Below, one piece after another: positions 15,921 to 25,004 of a DNA stretch of 39,112 bases. Source of the stretch: Gammaproteobacteria bacterium (GTDB lineage: Bacteria; Pseudomonadota; Gammaproteobacteria; UBA6429; Thiohalophilaceae); NCBI GenBank assembly GCA_024275115.1, contig JAJRZT010000089.1, positions 1 to 39,112 of the forward strand, written 5' to 3'. The position numbers and the translations under genes were made by a program. Each line of letters opens with the position of its first letter. The stretch's first letter is position 1. The notes under the pieces were generated by a model, which saw nothing but the letters and a program-made list of their open reading frames with translations, searched no databases and was not told where the DNA came from.

Positions 15921-18900
15921 TTATTTTTTCTTTAACTGAATGCCACGACGCTTTTTCCTGGTCACTCGTTTTTTAGTGGTTGTTTTTTTAGCTGTATCAC
16001 TTGCCACTTCTTTACCATCAGCATTACGCTTCACCGACTTTTCTTTTTTCTTTTTGTTAACCGAAGATTTCTTTCGAGTTGTTTTTTTAGCTGTAGGTTT
16101 TTCTTTTTTTCTCAGGTTTTTTTCATATTGACCTGCATTATCTTTATGACTTTTATTTTTAGTCTCAGAACGGCGGCTTGATACTTCTTTTATTTTTTTC
16201 AATACCTTCTGAAACAACATGACAGCTTGATATTTAATTCTGGCAAGCAAAAGCATTGCATATTGACGGGCATTATTAAGCCAACCATTTTCATCGGGCA
16301 CCGAGTTTTCACCCGCATCATTTGAGGACATTGCCTTTTCTTTTTCAGGATAAGGTTGGCCTGTTAAAGCATAAAAATGTTTTGCTGTACTGATGCAGCC
16401 TAAAGGGATTACAACCAGTGTCAGAATGGTTGCAACAGCGGCACCAAACAATAAGCTAACCGCCATCCCCTGAAAAATAGGGTCACCAATAATCATCCAT
16501 GCACCGGCCATCAAAGTTAATGCAGTAATTAAAATAGGACGCATGCGGATCTGGCCAGCACTCACAACCGCATCGGCAATATCTTTACCTTGTGCCACTT
16601 CATTTTTTACGAATTCAACTAATAGAATTGAATTCCGTACAACAATCCCTGCCAGCGCAATAAACCCAATCATTGAGGTTGCAGTAAACTCGGCTCCCAT
16701 TAACCAGTGGCCGGGAATAATACCGATCAGGGTCAAGGGGATCGGCGCCATAATCAGACCACCCAGCGTAAAGTTTTTAAACTCCCAGACAATCAATCCG
16801 TAGATCAGTAGTAGTGCCGCCATAAAGGCAATACCCATATCACGGAATGTTTCATACGTCACGGTCCATTCACCACCCCATTCAAAACCAGATTGAATAT
16901 CTTCTGCGGGTGGCCCAAGCAAGCCCATTGGCATCCCTGTCATGGTGACACCATCGGGTGTTTTATAGTTAACTAATAAATCTTCAATATTAAACATACC
17001 ATAAATAGGTGCACCCAACCGCCCTTCCATTTCACCGGTGACATATTCAACACCGCGCAAATCTTTATGAAAAATAATCGGATCTTCTTTAACTAAAATA
17101 AATCGACCCAATTCACCCAACGGGATTGTCTTACCATCATTAGCCATGATGGGTAAATTTTTTAGACGCTGTATTTGCGAGCGAACAGCCAGAGGGATCT
17201 GCAACACAATATAGGTAGGCTCACGCACCACACCACGTTTAATATCCCCTAAACGATAACCCCCCATTGACATTGCTAAATGCTGATTGATGGCATCAAC
17301 CGAAATTCCAAAACGTACCGATTTTTCAATATCCACTTCAAAGCGCCAGTAGTCGTAGTCGCTTGCCATATAATTATCTACATCCACCACACCGTCGGCT
17401 TGCTCGAACAGGGCGGTCATATCACGTGCAACCTGACGGCGTGTATTTGCATCGGGGCCATAAATTTCAGCAACCACGGTTTGCAATACAGGAGGGCCAG
17501 GGGGCATTTCAACAACCTGGGTACGTACACCGGTCATTTTTAAATAAGGAGTTTGTTCGATGTAGTCATTAATAATACGGCGCGCATCGACAGCAATGTC
17601 ATGACTGGCACGTTGCCGATCATTTTTATCGAGCAACATGACCTGAATATCCGCATCCCATGGTTGCTGGCGAAGATAATAATGTCGCACCATTCCATTA
17701 AAATTAAACGGCGATGCCGTGCCAACATAAGACTGCACTGCGGTTACTTCAGGAATAGTACGCAACTTTTCTGCAAGCTGGTTAGCAATATTGGCAGTAA
17801 CAGGTAACGCTGTGCCTTCTGGCATGTTAATAACAACATTAAATTCCGGTTTGTTATCAAATGGCAACATTTTTACTGTCGCCGTATTGGTATAAAACAG
17901 GCTAACAGCTAAAAATGTTGCTGCAATTAAACCAAACAGGAAAATCAGGCCATAGCGTCTGTTATTACACAAAGGCAACATGCAGGGCTTGTAGTACCGA
18001 CCAATAAGCTGCTGCATTTTTTGTTCGTGCTTCTCTGCCTTCTGTAATGCTTTAAGTTGTGGTCGAAGACGCATTGCAAGCCAGGGTGCAAAAACAAATG
18101 CCGCAATAAGAGAAAAGAACATTGCTGCTGCACCCAGCACAGGTATAGGGCGCATATAAGGCCCCATCAAACCACTGACAACACCCATGGGCAACAAGGC
18201 AGAAATAATGGTTAAAGTTGCAAGTATGGTCGGGTTACCCACTTCACGAACAGCATCAATGGCAATATTTGCTGTTGTTTTTCCTGCTTCCAGCCAGCGC
18301 CGAAAAATATTTTCAACCACCACGGTGGCATCATCAACCAGAATACCGATTGAAAATACCAGGGCAAACAGACTAACCCGGTCAATGGTGTAATCAATCA
18401 CCCATGCAGCCCAAACAGTAACAAACACAACAATAGGAATAACAATAATAACAACGGTTGCCGCACGCAATCCCAAACCAATCAAACACAGAATACTCAC
18501 CGCAACCGTTGCTTCTAAAATAGATGTTAGTAATTCGTTTACTTTGTCATTCGCGCTCTTGCCATAATCACGCGTGACTTCCACGTGCACATTACCTGGT
18601 ATTAGTTTTCCTTTTAATGAGCCCAGCTTTTTGATAATGGCCTTAGCGACCGTTACACCATTGCTACCAATTTTTTTCGCAATTGCGATGGTCACTGCCG
18701 GCTCACCCTGCGCCTGGTTTAAACCTTTTTCATTGGCAACACCCGAATAATAATTAACCAACTGTTTTGTTTCTTCTGGTAACTGGGATACTTTTGCAAC
18801 ATCGCGTACATAAATGGGTGAGCCATCTCGTACACCAATAACCAAACGGGAAATTTCGGCCGCCGTTTTAAGAAAAGCGCCAGTGTAAACCTTAAAGGCA

Positions 18901-19640
18901 AGATTATTCCCTTCGATGCTTCCGGCTGCGCGTTCTGCATTGGCTGTCTGAATGGTTTTAGCCAGCTGCGCAATACTGATCCCGTAGCCACTTAAACGTT
19001 CTGGATAAGCTTCAACACGGATCTGATCGGCTCGACCACCCACAACAAAGCCATTACCCGTATTCGGTACTTCTTTTAGCCGTTGTAAAACATCAAACGA
19101 CAGGGTTCGTAAAATATCATCGCCTACATCTTTAGACCACATCGTAACGGTAACAATCGGAACATCATCGATGCCAACGGGTTTAACCAACGGCATTGCA
19201 ACACCCGGTGGAATTTTATCCAGATTGGACTGAACCTTGTCATGAACTTTAACAATGGAATTTTCCAGTTCTTCGCCCACAATAAATTGCACTGTAACAA
19301 TACTGCTGCCACGTTGTGTTGCCGAGTACACATGACGCACACCGGGTATTTCACTCATTAAACGTTCTAATGGGTCAGTAACCAGACTGGTTACCTGCGC
19401 TGCAGAAGCACCCGGGTATTGAACATAAATATCCACCATCGGCACGGATATTTTAGGATCTTCCTGACGAGGCGTGAAGATTAAACCCAGAATACCAATA
19501 GCAAGAAAGGCCATCATCAGTAAAGGAGTAACCGGGGAATTAATAAACTGGCGCGTAATACGACCGGCAATACCTAACTCGTTATTGTTCAGGCTATTAT
19601 CATTGACGTCTTCTTTTACGTTTTTATTATTATCATTCAT
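15921..19640 (-). CDS. RND-family efflux permease with lysine-rich C-terminal tail
   Basis: This is a proton-driven inner-membrane RND pump, AcrB/MdtB/CzcA type. The core (about residues 20-1090) shows a first membrane helix near 37-55, the TM4 proton-relay pair D436-D437 in GILVDDATVVVEN, and a second-half motif around the GIVVRNSILLVEFV helix. The substrate cannot be told from sequence, and the absence of a cation-type Glu/Asp signature cannot be judged by eye. The product is 1239 residues against 1020-1050 for typical members: a 148-residue cytoplasmic tail follows the last helix, and its final 90 or so residues (15921-16199) are Lys/Arg-rich with KKTTRKK-type repeats. The gene follows the adaptor gene by 45 bp. 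No TolC-like channel is encoded nearby. The ribosome binding site is weak. Confidence 0.93.
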   Translation of the reverse strand: MNDNNKNVKEDVNDNSLNNNELGIAGRITRQFINSPVTPLLMMAFLAIGILGLIFTPRQEDPKISVPMVDIYVQYPGASAAQVTSLVTDPLERLMSEIPGVRHVYSATQRGSSIVTVQFIVGEELENSIVKVHDKVQSNLDKIPPGVAMPLVKPVGIDDVPIVTVTMWSKDVGDDILRTLSFDVLQRLKEVPNTGNGFVVGGRADQIRVEAYPERLSGYGISIAQLAKTIQTANAERAAGSIEGNNLAFKVYTGAFLKTAAEISRLVIGVRDGSPIYVRDVAKVSQLPEETKQLVNYYSGVANEKGLNQAQGEPAVTIAIAKKIGSNGVTVAKAIIKKLGSLKGKLIPGNVHVEVTRDYGKSANDKVNELLTSILEATVAVSILCLIGLGLRAATVVIIVIPIVVFVTVWAAWVIDYTIDRVSLFALVFSIGILVDDATVVVENIFRRWLEAGKTTANIAIDAVREVGNPTILATLTIISALLPMGVVSGLMGPYMRPIPVLGAAAMFFSLIAAFVFAPWLAMRLRPQLKALQKAEKHEQKMQQLIGRYYKPCMLPLCNNRRYGLIFLFGLIAATFLAVSLFYTNTATVKMLPFDNKPEFNVVINMPEGTALPVTANIANQLAEKLRTIPEVTAVQSYVGTASPFNFNGMVRHYYLRQQPWDADIQVMLLDKNDRQRASHDIAVDARRIINDYIEQTPYLKMTGVRTQVVEMPPGPPVLQTVVAEIYGPDANTRRQVARDMTALFEQADGVVDVDNYMASDYDYWRFEVDIEKSVRFGISVDAINQHLAMSMGGYRLGDIKRGVVREPTYIVLQIPLAVRSQIQRLKNLPIMANDGKTIPLGELGRFILVKEDPIIFHKDLRGVEYVTGEMEGRLGAPIYGMFNIEDLLVNYKTPDGVTMTGMPMGLLGPPAEDIQSGFEWGGEWTVTYETFRDMGIAFMAALLLIYGLIVWEFKNFTLGGLIMAPIPLTLIGIIPGHWLMGAEFTATSMIGFIALAGIVVRNSILLVEFVKNEVAQGKDIADAVVSAGQIRMRPILITALTLMAGAWMIIGDPIFQGMAVSLLFGAAVATILTLVVIPLGCISTAKHFYALTGQPYPEKEKAMSSNDAGENSVPDENGWLNNARQYAMLLLARIKYQAVMLFQKVLKKIKEVSSRRSETKNKSHKDNAGQYEKNLRKKEKPTAKKTTRKKSSVNKKKKEKSVKRNADGKEVASDTAKKTTTKKRVTRKKRRGIQLKKK

Positions 19641-19685
19641 TAAAAACTACTCGTAATATTTTATAACGACGGTGACTCATTCCTG

Positions 19686-20927
19686 CTACTTAATCCAGCC
19701 CGCCGACATTCCCGGCGAAGGCTGTGCAAAAATTCTTTCACCTGCACGTAAACCGGATAAAACAGCAACTGTCCATTGGTCAATTGCTTCACCCAGGCGA
19801 AGCAAACGTAATTCTTTTTCATTTTGATAGTTCACAACAAAAACGGCAGGCAAACTACCCCGCCATATCACTGCGCTATTTGGAATAACCGGCAGGTTTT
19901 GAACTGGAATAGAAGGATCGGGCACCATCACTTCGGCATACATGCCAGGTCCACCCGGGACACCGTCTGGCAAATCAAACTTGACTGTCACGGTGTGGCG
20001 ATTATTGTCGGCAACCGGATAAATTTGTGCAACCCTTGCCTGTATACGTGTATTGCCAACATCAAGAATCACAGGAACCATCATGTCCTGCCGTAAACCG
20101 GAAACCAGTCGCACCGGCACTTCAACTTTTAATTGCAACGCCTGACTGTCTGCTAATTTTAATAATGGCTGCCCCGGCTGAACGGTTTGCCCAACTTCAA
20201 CCAGACGTTTAACAATAATGGCATCAAAAGGAACCACGCTACGACTGTCTCTTAATTTCGCATCCACTTGCTGTAGTTGAGACAAAGCACTGATGTGCTG
20301 ACTACGTGCCTGACCAACATGGGTTCCTTGTGCGTATAAATCCGCTTGTCTTTCCAGAACAGGATTACCGTAGCCCATCCCACTGGCCATTGGGCGGGTG
20401 AAAAACATATCAAACATTGAAGGCAATCCCATGCCTGGCATCCGCCCAACGTCTCGTGAACGCGGAGCCCAGAATTCTTTAGAATATTGTACCCGTGAAT
20501 TTTGTAATGCCTGCTGTTGTGCACTAATGTTTGCCAGAGCTTGCTGACGCTCTGCTAAAAGGTCATCATCATCAATCGCAACCACAACTTCACCGGCCTG
20601 AAAAGATTCACCTTCTACCCCCGCCAGATATTCAACTCGCCCCGGAATTTGTGCCGACAGTGTGACTTCACGTAACGGAACAACCGTACCCCCTAAAACC
20701 ACACTGCTACCCGTTGGTGCGGCCATCACTGAAATAATTTGTGGCTGAGGGGAATAAGGCGTACCCGTTCTGTAACCAGAACCATAAGGGCTGTGTGCCT
20801 GCATCTGATTTTGCATTCCGGCTGGCATTGGAGTTTGTGAGTTATTGTAATAAGGTGACGCGACAACAACAAAACTGCTTGCGCTTAACAACATGATCAC
20901 TATTTGTTTTACTAATTGTTTGTTCAT
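19686..20927 (-). CDS. RND periplasmic adaptor (membrane fusion protein)
   Basis: Adaptor of the adjacent RND pump, 413 residues from the ATG at 20927 (GAGAGTGA upstream; the TTG at 20945 is disfavoured). It carries a signal peptide (about residues 1-23), then a Pro/Tyr/Met/Gln-rich stretch (about 24-62), the lipoyl-like half (VVPLREVTLSAQIPGRVE, about 78-95), a helical hairpin region, the second lipoyl half (VVPFDAIIVKRLVEVGQTVQPGQPL) and beta-barrel and membrane-proximal domains. The hairpin (about 125-215) is unusual: it is interrupted by a Met/Pro/Gly-rich segment (about 150-180) with GMGLPSMFDMFF. Such an insert could alter how it reaches a channel, or bind a ligand such as copper by methionine; both are inference. 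Confidence 0.9.
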   Translation of the reverse strand: MNKQLVKQIVIMLLSASSFVVVASPYYNNSQTPMPAGMQNQMQAHSPYGSGYRTGTPYSPQPQIISVMAAPTGSSVVLGGTVVPLREVTLSAQIPGRVEYLAGVEGESFQAGEVVVAIDDDDLLAERQQALANISAQQQALQNSRVQYSKEFWAPRSRDVGRMPGMGLPSMFDMFFTRPMASGMGYGNPVLERQADLYAQGTHVGQARSQHISALSQLQQVDAKLRDSRSVVPFDAIIVKRLVEVGQTVQPGQPLLKLADSQALQLKVEVPVRLVSGLRQDMMVPVILDVGNTRIQARVAQIYPVADNNRHTVTVKFDLPDGVPGGPGMYAEVMVPDPSIPVQNLPVIPNSAVIWRGSLPAVFVVNYQNEKELRLLRLGEAIDQWTVAVLSGLRAGERIFAQPSPGMSAGWIK

Positions 20928-20994
20928 ATTACTAATCACTCTCAAAATTTTATTGCTGTTTGTCTGTAAAATTTAAAACTGAAACGCTTTACGC

Positions 20995-21402
20995 TTAAAC
21001 TCTGGCCATCACTAAAAAGCTTTTAACAAAAGGCCCTGCAATGCGCGGATCTTTAATCATTGCCGCATAGTCGCCTTGCTTAAAAACAAGTTTGCGTGAG
21101 GTATATGCCATGCCGACTGAAATCATCCCCGGCGGGTTTTTAAACCAGTAATGCCAATCTTCAGGCTCGGCTCTTAAATCCCAGTTAATCTCCCAGCCAC
21201 ACAACTCGGCATCGTAATCAACGGCCGAAGCCACTTTGCCCTTCACCACATGAATAATGCCGCGGGGCACCGACTCACCTTTAAACCCGTATGCAATATT
21301 GGAATTAAATTTGATATGTGCTAAATCTCTCGCAAGTTCGGGCTCTTTATTCCATTCATCCTGGAAACGCGCCATCCACTCTTTAGAAAAGAGATCCACC
21401 AT
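20995..21402 (-). CDS. SCP2-like sterol-binding-domain protein
   Basis: This 135-residue soluble protein has the outline of the SCP2 sterol-carrier fold: an N-terminal helix (SKEWMARFQDEWN), a strand series including GIIHVVKGKV and a C-terminal hydrophobic helical end (GPFVKSFLVMARV). SCP2-like domains bind fatty acyl, sterol or other hydrophobic ligands in a tunnel; some bacterial members serve only as structural modules. It has no signal peptide, so it acts in the cytoplasm. It is the first gene after the sigma-54 promoter, 67 bp upstream of the adaptor gene. The ribosome binding site reads AGGGTGTGGG. The ligand is unknown. I am fairly sure of the fold family and not of the role. Confidence 0.72.
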   Translation of the reverse strand: MVDLFSKEWMARFQDEWNKEPELARDLAHIKFNSNIAYGFKGESVPRGIIHVVKGKVASAVDYDAELCGWEINWDLRAEPEDWHYWFKNPPGMISVGMAYTSRKLVFKQGDYAAMIKDPRIAGPFVKSFLVMARV

Positions 21403-21446
21403 TAACCCACACCCTACGATTATTATTTTAATACTGTATTAATAGG

Positions 21447-21462
21447 AGCAACACTTATGCCA
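21447..21462 (-). promoter_or_regulatory. Sigma-54 (-24/-12) promoter of the 12-kb cluster
   Basis: On the minus strand the sequence TGGCATAAGTGTTGCT matches the consensus TGGCACG-N4-TTGCW at nine of the eleven defined positions, with GG (-24) and GC (-12) in exact register. The predicted start is about 35 bases upstream of the SCP2-like gene. A sigma-54 activator gene is transcribed divergently just beyond. Confidence 0.8.
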
Positions 21463-21583
21463 CAACATAAGTCATTGTATTTATTGTACTTTTTATTGAG
21501 TGTTGCACATAATACTCACCTAATACACTCAGGTATTAACGATAAGTTCTTGTATTAAAAGTAATTATTATGCAAACTCTAAA

Positions 21584-21597
21584 TGCAACATGTTGCA
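21584..21597. promoter_or_regulatory. Palindromic activator binding site (candidate UAS)
   Basis: TGCAACATGTTGCA is a perfect 14-bp inverted repeat about 150 bp upstream of the predicted sigma-54 start, the usual distance for an enhancer. Half-site copies of TGCAACA lie at 21501-21507 (reverse orientation) and 21613-21619. The palindrome is also only 45 bp from the start of the activator gene, which would permit autoregulation. Confidence 0.65.
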
Positions 21598-21641
21598 GAA
21601 TAAGTTTCTAAATGCAACAAAACACTCAATTGGAGAGTTAA

Positions 21642-22994
21642 ATGGCTGAATTAAATTTTGCACCCATGATGGAAGCGATTATTTCCTATATTGAGGAAGG
21701 TGTTTTTATTGCTGACCATAGAGGGAATGTTATCTACCAAAACCCAACCGCAGGCCAGCTGCTCGGCAGCCCTGATGAGCCCATCACAAAGCTACGTGAT
21801 ATTGGTGACTTCAACTTACAGCGTGCACTTATCAAAGCCGCCATCGACGCTGGTGAAATTGATGCCGCCGGCCGGCCAACCGGCCAGTTTGTTAAATTTG
21901 AGCATCGGGTTAAAACAAACGCGGGTTATCGCTATTTAGAATTCTATAGTGGGCTGGTGTCTAACTCTGGCTGGAAAGATCGGCTGCGACTTATTCTTGT
22001 GCGTGACCGAACCGAACAACGACGACTTGAAGCGGTATTTAAACCCGGCGTGGATGATTTTTCGACCAATGACCCCCGTATGATGGAAATTTTGAACCGT
22101 ATTCAGCAAGTCGCGCCCACTCAAGCCGCCGTCTTGCTACAAGGTGAATCTGGCTCAGGTAAAACCCAGATAGCCCGCATGATCCACCAGTTTAGTGACC
22201 GCGCACATATGCCCTTTATTGAAGTGAATTGTGCCGCTATTCCTGAAAGCCTGATCGAATCTGAGTTATTTGGCCATATTAAAGGCTCCTTTACCGGTGC
22301 AACGCAGGATAGAGCCGGTCGTTTTCAAGCTGCAGATGGCGGTACCCTGTTTCTGGATGAGGTGAGCGAAATTCCTTTTCATCTGCAAGCCAAATTGCTG
22401 AAAGCCGTGCAGGAGCAATCCTTTGAAATGGTCGGCTCCGATGAGTCTGTCAGCGTTAATGTACGTATTATTTCTGCCTCAAACCTGAATCTGCGTGATC
22501 AGGTCGATAAAAATACTTTTAGAGCGGATCTTTATTACCGGCTTGCGGTAATTCCTTTAACCATCCCCGCCCTTCGAGAACGCCCCGGTGACATGCCGGT
22601 TCTTATCAAGCATTTTTGTAACCGAATGGCAAAACGTGGCTATGAAAATAGTCAGATGGAGTGCAACCCGGATGCGATGAAGCTAATGCTAAATTATCCC
22701 TGGCCCGGCAATGTACGCGAACTGGAAAATGCCGTTGAACATGGCATTATCTGCGCGCAGGGAGACAGCGTGGGTCCCGAAAGTTTGCCACAGCATATTC
22801 AGGACTTTTCCCCGGAGCACAGAACCCAACAACCACAGCAAAGTTCAGTGTTAGCAGCTGATCATATTCAGCATCAGCAGATAGAAAAAGCCCTCAGGGA
22901 AACACAGGGGAATAAATCCCAGGCTGCCCAGTTGCTCGGTGTCGACCGTTCGACGTTATGGCGGCGCATGCAAAAATTAGGCATTGATACCTGA
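21642..22994 (+). CDS. Sigma-54-dependent activator: PAS - AAA+ - Fis-type HTH
   Basis: This 450-residue protein is an enhancer-binding activator. A PAS domain (about residues 8-125) senses an unknown signal; there is no receiver domain. The AAA+ domain (about 145-375) has Walker A GESGSGKT (168-175), the sigma-54 contact loop GSFTGA (215-220, against the usual GAFTGA), Walker B GGTLFLDE (233-240) and FRADLYYRL. The Fis-type helix-turn-helix lies at 412-448 (NKSQAAQLLGVDRSTLWRRMQKLG). The start follows GGAGAG. It diverges from the cluster, with a sigma-54 promoter and palindromic site between, which makes it the presumed activator. The Ala-to-Ser change in the loop is conservative. Confidence 0.93.
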   Translation: MAELNFAPMMEAIISYIEEGVFIADHRGNVIYQNPTAGQLLGSPDEPITKLRDIGDFNLQRALIKAAIDAGEIDAAGRPTGQFVKFEHRVKTNAGYRYLEFYSGLVSNSGWKDRLRLILVRDRTEQRRLEAVFKPGVDDFSTNDPRMMEILNRIQQVAPTQAAVLLQGESGSGKTQIARMIHQFSDRAHMPFIEVNCAAIPESLIESELFGHIKGSFTGATQDRAGRFQAADGGTLFLDEVSEIPFHLQAKLLKAVQEQSFEMVGSDESVSVNVRIISASNLNLRDQVDKNTFRADLYYRLAVIPLTIPALRERPGDMPVLIKHFCNRMAKRGYENSQMECNPDAMKLMLNYPWPGNVRELENAVEHGIICAQGDSVGPESLPQHIQDFSPEHRTQQPQQSSVLAADHIQHQQIEKALRETQGNKSQAAQLLGVDRSTLWRRMQKLGIDT

Positions 22995-23084
22995 ATTTCC
23001 AGAAATTTATGCACTTTTAGCAAGCCGATACTTATATTAATAGCAATTCCCACGCGTAAATAACAATTTTTAGTTGTAATTCTC

Positions 23085-23111
23085 TCAAGTTTGTACATTT
23101 GGGGTCGATAA
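23085..23111 (+). promoter_or_regulatory. FliA (sigma-28) type promoter of the chemoreceptor gene
   Basis: TCAAGTTT (23085-23092), 11 bases, then GTCGATAA (23104-23111) closely match the flagellar consensus TAAAGTTT-N11-GCCGATAA with one mismatch in each half. It lies 56 bp upstream of the start codon of the heme-type chemoreceptor. This places that receptor in the motility regulon. Confidence 0.75.
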
Positions 23112-23166
23112 CCTTACGTAATATAGGTTTTATCTTACTTCAAAATTATAAATCTGGGGATCAACA

Positions 23167-24873
23167 ATGCTGCGACTACAAAATTTATCAATATTTAACA
23201 AAATGGCTTTACCCATCCTGGCGGTATTTGTTATGGCTGCTGTATTTTTATACTTTTTTATTCCCGACAAAGTTAATAACAATGTAATCACGGCGAGTCT
23301 AAAATCAGCTGCCGATACCGTAGAGCAATTTAAGGTATTACGAAAGTATTATGTGCAAAATGTGGTAAAGAAAGTATTAAAATCCTCTAATATTAGAACA
23401 GCCATTAATCACAAAAACCAGGATGACACTATACCGCTACCAGCAACGATGATTCAGGACTTAAGCCATATTTTATCGACAAAAGGTATTAATGTTAATT
23501 TATATAGCCCTTATCCTTTTCCAAATCGTAAATCGAGAAAAATGGATGAATTCCAACAACAAGCATGGAACTTCTTAAATAAAAATCCAGACAAACAATT
23601 TGTAAAAGAAGATGTCGTTAACGGTAAAGAATATTTACGTATTGCCGTTGCAGATAAAATGGTAGCGGAAGGCTGTGTTAGCTGCCATAACTCACACCCT
23701 GATACTCCACGCACAGGCTGGAAAATTGGAGATGTACGAGGAATATTAGAAGTAAAGTCTGATATTTCCACATCAATTGCTGCAGCGAATTCATTGAACA
23801 TAAGTATATTGCTTATTTTTGCAACTGTGCTTTTAATTATACTTGGGCTAATTTACTGTATTTATAATCGGGTTATAGGCAAACCATTGAACAATTTTAA
23901 CACTGTTGTCGACCAGATGGTTAACGATAATAATAACTACGATTTAACTCTAAGCTTTAAACACCGTAGCAATGATGAACTTGGTAAGTTTGCTAATAAA
24001 TTTAACACCCTTATTTCCGGAATGAAAGATGCCATAAATTATGTAGGTATATCAACACAAGAACTAAAAATACAATCACAAAAAATGAATACTACCGTTA
24101 CACAAACAGCAAACGATGTATTACAACAACAAGATCAAACTGATCAAGTAGCCAGCGCAATGAACGAAATGGCTACAACGGTACAAGAGGTGGCGAAAAG
24201 TGCCGGCCTTGCAAAGATTGCTGCTGTCGAAGCACAAACAGAAGCAACCAATGGGCATGATATCGTTCAGAATGCTGCAACATCAATAAAAAGCCTTGCA
24301 ACCGAAGTTGAGAATGCCTCTGATGTTATTCGCTCTCTTGAACAGGACAGTGAAAACATTGGTAGTGTTTTAGATGTTATTAAAGGCGTTGCAGAACAAA
24401 CAAACTTGCTCGCACTTAATGCAGCCATTGAAGCAGCTCGCGCAGGTGAACAAGGACGTGGATTTGCAGTTGTAGCGGATGAAGTACGTAATCTTGCCAG
24501 TCGTACTCAAGAGTCAACTCAGGAAATTCAAACAATGATAGAAAAACTACAGGTAGGTACAAGTAATGCCGTTGCGGTAATGGAAAAAGGACGTAACCAG
24601 GCCGAGTCAAGTGTTGAGCAGTCTGCAGCGGCGGGAGAATCTCTAAAGTCAATTGCTGAAGCAGTCCGTTCGATAACAGATTTAAACACGCAAATAGCCA
24701 GTGCAGCAGAAGAACAATCAGCTGTTGCTGAAGATATCAATCAAAACATAGTGAAAATACGTGATGTGACAAATAAAACATCGACAGGTGCAAATCAGAT
24801 TCATTCTGCAAGTGATATTTTGTTAAGTATGTCATCAGATCTGGAGCAACATGTGTCAAAATTCAACATATAA
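23167..24873 (+). CDS. Methyl-accepting chemotaxis protein with c-type heme (DUF3365-like) sensor
   Basis: This 568-residue inner-membrane receptor has TM1 at about residues 12-32, a periplasmic domain (33-208), TM2 (about 211-232), HAMP (about 233-287) and a cytoplasmic signalling domain with the conserved hairpin tip [36 protein letters not shown]. The periplasmic part resembles DUF3365/Tll0287-like domains and carries C170-V-S-C173-H174, a covalent heme c motif. Such receptors can sense redox state, oxygen, NO or other heme ligands and steer the flagella through CheA/CheW. No CheR-binding pentapeptide is visible at the C-terminus. It has its own FliA-type promoter and faces the same direction as the sigma-54 activator, 172 bp away. 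Confidence 0.93.
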   Translation: MLRLQNLSIFNKMALPILAVFVMAAVFLYFFIPDKVNNNVITASLKSAADTVEQFKVLRKYYVQNVVKKVLKSSNIRTAINHKNQDDTIPLPATMIQDLSHILSTKGINVNLYSPYPFPNRKSRKMDEFQQQAWNFLNKNPDKQFVKEDVVNGKEYLRIAVADKMVAEGCVSCHNSHPDTPRTGWKIGDVRGILEVKSDISTSIAAANSLNISILLIFATVLLIILGLIYCIYNRVIGKPLNNFNTVVDQMVNDNNNYDLTLSFKHRSNDELGKFANKFNTLISGMKDAINYVGISTQELKIQSQKMNTTVTQTANDVLQQQDQTDQVASAMNEMATTVQEVAKSAGLAKIAAVEAQTEATNGHDIVQNAATSIKSLATEVENASDVIRSLEQDSENIGSVLDVIKGVAEQTNLLALNAAIEAARAGEQGRGFAVVADEVRNLASRTQESTQEIQTMIEKLQVGTSNAVAVMEKGRNQAESSVEQSAAAGESLKSIAEAVRSITDLNTQIASAAEEQSAVAEDINQNIVKIRDVTNKTSTGANQIHSASDILLSMSSDLEQHVSKFNI

Positions 24874-24879
24874 TGACTC

Positions 24880-24899
24880 CATTGCAGTCAATGTTTTAA
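24880..24899 (+). terminator. Weak stem-loop after the chemoreceptor gene
   Basis: CATTG (24880-24884) pairs with CAATG (24889-24893) around a 4-base loop and is followed by a T-rich run. The stem is short and AT-rich, so it is at best a weak intrinsic terminator. I see nothing else in the 131-bp gap to the convergent lipoprotein gene. Confidence 0.3.
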
Positions 24900-25004
24900 T
24901 TTGCACATAACATAATAGGCCAGGCTGTTGTTGGAAGTAGCGGGATTACCAACCATCAATGTAAGCCGTCGTAACACATTAAGTGATACATATCAGTCCT
25001 GTTG

